Below are positions 59,212 through 64,000 of a stretch of DNA of 64,000 bases, piece after piece. The DNA is from Xenopus tropicalis (Eukaryota; Chordata; Amphibia; Anura; Pipidae): contig NC_030677.2 of the NCBI RefSeq assembly GCF_000004195.4, positions 41,169,142-41,233,141 on the forward strand. Direction: 5' to 3'. Made by a program: the position numbers and the translations under genes. The notes beneath the pieces are model-generated. The model did not search any database. It was not told the origin of the DNA and worked only from the letters and a program-made list of their open reading frames with translations. Each line of letters begins with the position of its first letter. Position 1 is the first letter of the stretch.

Positions 59212-60192
59212 TTTAAGTCCCTTCTCTATTTCTCAAATACTCCAGAAACCTCTACTGTTATCTTGTAACTGGCGCCTACTACATCCAGTGAGTTTTGGTC
59301 CTATAGTACTTAAGTGACTGTGCACAGCAGGTTGTTAAGTAAATAATCCGGTATTTACTGCAGTTGCTCTCTTATAGAAGGGTGAATTGAGAGATATTAC
59401 TTCTGTTAAAGTACATTAGGTTTACTTTGTATTATTGTTGTGTTACACATTGCTTTATGTTAAAAAGGAAAAGGGGTACCCAAAATTCTCACCTTACCAA
59501 ATATAAAAAATAGAAGGTAATTGCTGTGCGTTATTTAGTGTGATGTGTAGAGTGTCTAAATGGTGTATGACTATATCAAACATAATATAGGCCTTACATA
59601 TGTGATCTCTGTAATAATCTGGATATGGGTAAATCTGCACATATCTTATACTAGTGTGGTTTAATGTGTCCCCCCATGGCATGTACACTAGACTAGAGGG
59701 ATTGGGTTCAGGTCAGTGGTAAGCAGAGTTCTACAGAAAGAATGGCCAAACCTCCATGTGGTTGTAATACAACCACACCCAAACAGTGGTCTTATGCCTT
59801 TAAACAAAAGGGGTGTTGGTCTGGGTGTTCTATTCCCTTTAAAAGTCACAAGTGGTGGAGGATTTAGCCTATGAAGCCAATGATTTAGTCTTGGCAATCT
59901 CTCTCTGTAAACTAATGGTGAAAAATATTCTAAGATATTTTTCAAGAAATGCTACCATGCAGCATGGAGCCAGAAAAGTATGAAAAATATGACCAGAGGT
60001 AAATAGTAAATATTATTTTACATAGCTTAACTTATCCCACAACCCTCCCCCTCCCCCTTTTTGTGTAACATCCATTATATGTCATCACATCTGCTTCTCT
60101 GCATAGGTACCATATATATCATTTATCATCAGCATACATGCATTTTACCTTGGATCTATACAACAATACCAAAATAATGTAATTTGTTATAC
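59212..60192. other. intron sequence beside the palindrome
   Basis: No repeat recognised; ends at the donor of the start-codon exon (AAG|GTATAA read on the minus strand). Confidence 0.55.
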
Positions 60193-61262
60193 CTTTTTTC
60201 TCCGAAGTCTAACTTTATCATGGACAGTTCCATGGGCTTTAACGGTATCTTTGTAGTGAAGGCAGTGGACAAAATCTGTTAAATATACATTTTTTAAGCT
60301 CTTGTTTAGAGGCTTTGGAAGGCCGTCCACATTGTCCTGTTTTTTTACTCCATCTGAACAGTGGTGAGGCAGAGTTACATTTTTAGAACCCGTTTCAGAC
60401 ATTGTACATGGACCACAAGGAGGACTATCAAGTACCGAATCACACAGGGGTTTTTCATGCGCATCTTTTGAATCATCTATTTTTCTTCGTTGTTGTGCAA
60501 TTAAAGCCGAATGCAGCAGCTGTTTGCCGTGCCTAACAATTTCCTCCATATCTGTAGAATTACATGTTTCTCCTGATGCATCATTTTCAGAAATAAAATC
60601 CAGTATGTTAACATTTTCCATGATGCTTTCACTACTGCTACCCACACAGCCACCTTTGGTATCATCGTTATCTTCCTCTGGCTGTAATAAGCCATTTTCA
60701 GCCCCACAATGTTCTCCTTTGCTGCAGTCTTCGTGGATTTCATTTTGTGATGCAATGTCACTGTTTACTTCCACCTGATGTGAATGAAGTTCAGTTGCTT
60801 TGACACAGTGCTCATCATTCCCAACACTGTTCTGTACATCTGCTTCAGTACTAGGGTCTGAAGAAACGTGTCCGGTGTCCATACTGAGGTTATCATTTTC
60901 ATCAATCTTTTTTGACGTTCCTTCTTGTAAATTAAAAAACCCATTGGAATCTCCAGGATAATAACATTGTGAAAGTATCACATTGTTTTTCTTGTGCTCC
61001 TCTATGTCAGCTTCATGTTTTTCCATTTTTGATTCAAAATGTTCCGTTGTAAGCCCATGACAACAAATGGTATAATTTCCAGAAGAATTCGACGACCCCA
61101 TCCACTGAGTTACATAGTCTTCCCAGATCCTATTCCTAATGACAACAGACGTCATAGTAGTTCAACAGCAGAGTGTTGAAAAGGTTTCTTATACAGCAGA
61201 CCATGTGATTTCAATAATTAGAAGCCATGGAAAGCATAGCCAATGATCTGGGAAACCCCCAT
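60193..61262 (-). CDS. start-codon exon of a split acidic protein gene
   Basis: Coding runs from ATG at 61155 to AAG at 60193 (321 codons, phase 0), followed by an exon-intron junction AAG|GTATAA; the frame stops two codons into the intron. An in-frame TGA lies just upstream of the ATG, so this start is well supported. The exon probably begins at 61262 after a pyrimidine-rich acceptor (tttattttttgcag). The 5'UTR then carries a 14-codon upstream ORF that starts at the first exon base. The protein is rich in Asp, Glu, Ser and Asn, with no signal peptide or membrane segment visible, and ends in a basic stretch (LRRKK). A short helical, basic region (IVRHGKQLLHSALIAQQRRK) sits near residue 215. 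I do not recognise the family; an intracellular scaffold-like role is only a guess. This is by far the longest non-repetitive ORF in the window. Confidence 0.8.
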
Positions 61263-63062
61263 CTGCAAAAAATAAAGACATTTTATCATTAAACTGAATG
61301 AAGTCTACTATTTAGATTTAGTGGTACAGTCAATGCTCGATAATGTTGACACACAGTCAGCAAGCAATAACATAGCCATTGTTTCAGTGAAAGGCCCATG
61401 TTTTAGAATAGTCACATATATACTCCAGCCTGCCAATTTCTGCATAATGAACTTCATTTTATTTTAGTTTTCAGATAACCAGTTTCATGCATTTCAATTT
61501 TATGAAGCCTCATGACTTTTTGTGCAAATAAACTAGGTTGTCTGCTCTGTAAAAGATCTTACGTACTTATGTCATCTGTGTATCCATTCTCTGGGCACAG
61601 TATGAATAGGATTTGTTTAGCAGCCCACATTTAAGCAATTGGCTTAAAATAAAAAATGTATTCTTCAAGTCAAGGATATCAAAGTCATGGCCACTGGACT
61701 GCACCCTTAACTATTTTTGCTCCTCTCTTTTTTAACCTTCTTTGTCCTCGTAAAAGGTTATGTAATGAAAACACTTAAAGTTTGCCCCGGTGCAGTAAGC
61801 CTTAGCTACCCATCAGCAATTAGCATTGGTTGCTGGGTTACTGAACCTGGGCATACTGCTGTTTATTACATATGGTGGAAAGCACTTTACTTCTTTAATG
61901 TCAGGGCAAGCAAATAGTCCAGCTTGCAGTATTAGAAGGGTTGAGAGTCCTTTAGTTGATTTCCAGGCACAGGTCAGTACAGTCAGCAATCAGTGGAATC
62001 AGGATCAGGCAAAAGGGTAAAAACCAGAAATATAGTCCAATAAAGCAATTTGTAGTGCACCCAGGAGCATGTAGAAAAAGTCCTATATTCGAGCATTGAA
62101 ACCTCAAACTCAGTCTCTATTTACTTTGAATTTTTGCTCCATGCACAATGATGGCACATGGTGGCTGCATGTCACATGCTGGTGCCGTGATGTTGTGGCT
62201 ATTGGTGCCACCATCTTTAATCTTTAATGAAGCAGAGCACTCCTAACTAGCTCCTTTTCATACAATTCTCCTCTTATTTTCTACTCTATGTTCTCATACA
62301 GGCAATATTATAGCCATAAAAGGCCAAACAGCTGGGTGAACAGTATTACCCACTGACACTTTGGCCTACCAGGTGTTTTCCTGGTACCCCGGTGGGCCAG
62401 TCCAACACAACAGTTCATAAAGCTGCTTCATCTCTACCATATCCTATTTGCTGCAACTGTAAGGTTTCATGATTTGTAGACTTCCTAACAATTTGATCTA
62501 AGATTATTATCAGATTGCATATAAATTATTCACTTACACTTCTGACTTACAACTGCATAGAACGTGGATCTTGGAAAGGAAAAACAACTTAGAACTTTCA
62601 AGTCTGGCTTCCAAGGATGAGAATGTTAGAATCACAAAGGCTGACATAATAAATACCAAACAAAACTAATGGAGCATTACATCTGATTTCCCATATTAAT
62701 GTTACATTTTTTTGTTTTTGGCATGTACCATACATCTGCTTGTTGGACGCAGAGTCTGCTGCTTGGGTCTACATAGTTTGTTCTGGGTCATTTTAGTCCA
62801 CAGAATGATTGCACATCCAAACCCAAAAGCCTCCTGATAAATCACATGCCGGAGGGAACAGAAGTAGCTGATATGAGCAGCATGAAATATCCTGAACAAT
62901 ATTCGATGAATATATACAAGCCAAACTTGTCTCTTGCATCTTCAACATATATTCTAAAGAAATAAAGACGTACATAGGCCTTCTAGCTGAATTATAACTC
63001 CCAGCAAACAAAGGCTCAGGGGTTGTTTAGTCCTTAAGACATCTTTTCAGTTCAAGTGTTTC
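61263..63062. other. 5' flank or intron of the minus-strand gene
   Basis: Begins with the acceptor tract of the start-codon exon. A gcaaccaatca-type remnant is at 61780-61880 and a possible taactcccagcaaac (SBS-like) repeat word at 62993. No promoter identified. Confidence 0.5.
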
Positions 63063-63511
63063 TTAAAGGAAAACTATACCCCCAGAATGAAGATAGTTTT
63101 CTATTTAAGTGACCTATTAAAGAATCTTGCCAAACTAGTAAATATATACAGTAAATATTGCCCTTTTCCTTTATTTAACTTGAGCCGCCATTTAGTGATG
63201 GGCTGTGTGCTCCTTCAGAGATCATATGACAGGAAATAATGCAGCTCTGACCATAACAGGAAGTAGTGTGGGAGTAAATTACAGAACTTTATCCATTCGT
63301 TGGCTGATGGGGCCTAGCATGTATGTGTGCCTTGGCTTGTTTGTGTGCATTGTGAATCATATGATCCCAGGGGGCAGTCCTTAGTAATTTAAAATGGCAA
63401 TTTTCTTTTTAGGATTACCCAATAGCACATACTATTAAGATGAAGCAGGGTTTTACTTACAATATATTTTTATAGAGATCTGCATTGTTTGGGGGTATAG
63501 TTTTCCTTTAA
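63063..63511. mobile_element. Kolobok-type MITE with intact TTAA ends
   Basis: TTAAAGGAAAACTATACCCC at the left and its complement ggggtatagttttcctttaa at the right, 449 bp. TTAA is present at both ends. Confidence 0.8.
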
Positions 63512-64000
63512 CATATTTAACAGGGCACCCATATTAAATCATCACAAATTTGCAATCCAAAAATTGCCTGAAAAAAGTTGTGTGCCTTTTTGTAATTACT
63601 ATTCTTTAGCTTTTTATGCTTATCTTTATCAGTTATACAGTGTATGTATGTGCTGGTGCAGTACTACTGCAAATGAAATATGGGCATACCTGAGCCAGGC
63701 ATACTAAATGTTGGTTTTATTAGCTGCTCAAGGGCTCCACAATGAGTCTTTTTTTCACAATATTATTATAGATTATTATTATAAAAAGCTGCATAGGAAG
63801 AAGATTCTACTGTGAATCTATCATTGTCTCTCTGCCTACTCATGTGCATACCAGAAGATCTCCCCAAGGTCCCTCTCCCTGTCTGCTACACATATAACTA
63901 AACAGAACTCTAACTCAATGAATACTTTTGATCCCAAATGTGCAACACATTACAGGCCATGTGTCAGTGAAATAATTATATTTTAGCACAATAGAATAAA
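63512..64000. other. no gene recognised
   Basis: AT-rich; a weak possible 5'UTR exon near 63850-63900 was not accepted. Confidence 0.5.

Noticed and set aside
59270..59287. tggcgcc as a retroviral primer-binding site
   Set aside because: Only seven bases match, with no long terminal repeats or retroviral frames nearby.
63850..63900. A 5'UTR exon (agcag|ACAGGG to CTTCTG|GTATGC, minus strand)
   Set aside because: Only short splice-like words support it, with a weak pyrimidine tract.

Overview
The window is vertebrate nuclear DNA, almost certainly from a clawed frog (Xenopus). No prokaryotic gene organisation is present. The assignment rests on repeats: several copies of the frog MITE that begins with acaggtatggga, TTAA-flanked Kolobok/T2-type MITEs, foldback MITEs that begin with gggctctggcacacgggg, piggyBac elements whose ends match what I remember of the Xenopus Uribo family, L2/CR1-like LINE tails with the agcgctttataaataa ending, and Penelope-like remnants. 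Family names come from memory of consensus features, not from a search.

One split protein-coding gene runs on the minus strand through most of the window. Its start-codon exon (coding 61155-60193, exon probably from 61262) encodes 321 acidic, Ser/Asp/Glu-rich residues and ends at a GT donor. Three further exons are supported by open frame, splice signals and matching phase 0: 30025-29951, 28578-28429 (coiled-coil-like) and 19967-19839. Two short exon candidates (7590-7560, 5286-5253) have good splice sites but do not join in frame directly. I do not recognise the protein.

The first large intron (30026-60192, about 30 kb) carries the most striking structure: a roughly 16-kb inverted repeat (43176-59211). 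From the outside inward each arm holds a 113-bp tandem array derived from a MITE interior, a ~129-bp tandem array, a ~2.5-kb piggyBac-type element, a tRNA-like segment with three B-box/T-arm motifs, and a satellite of 117/160-bp monomers, each with an 11-bp hairpin stem. In the left arm the monomers form a 1212-bp higher-order unit. The arms differ in array copy number, indels and substitutions, so this looks like a real, aged palindrome and not an assembly fold-back. Its centre (51181-51776) contains an L2-like LINE tail, part of which is duplicated 1141 bp further on.

The rest is intronic or intergenic sequence with dispersed mobile-element relics: hAT elements with 8-bp target duplications, Kolobok/T2 MITEs, Harbinger-like MITEs, a Tc1/mariner transposase pseudogene, a Penelope-like element 3' end, and three hammerhead-like folds of which one lies just downstream of the Penelope relic. 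Most short ORFs in the window are chance frames.
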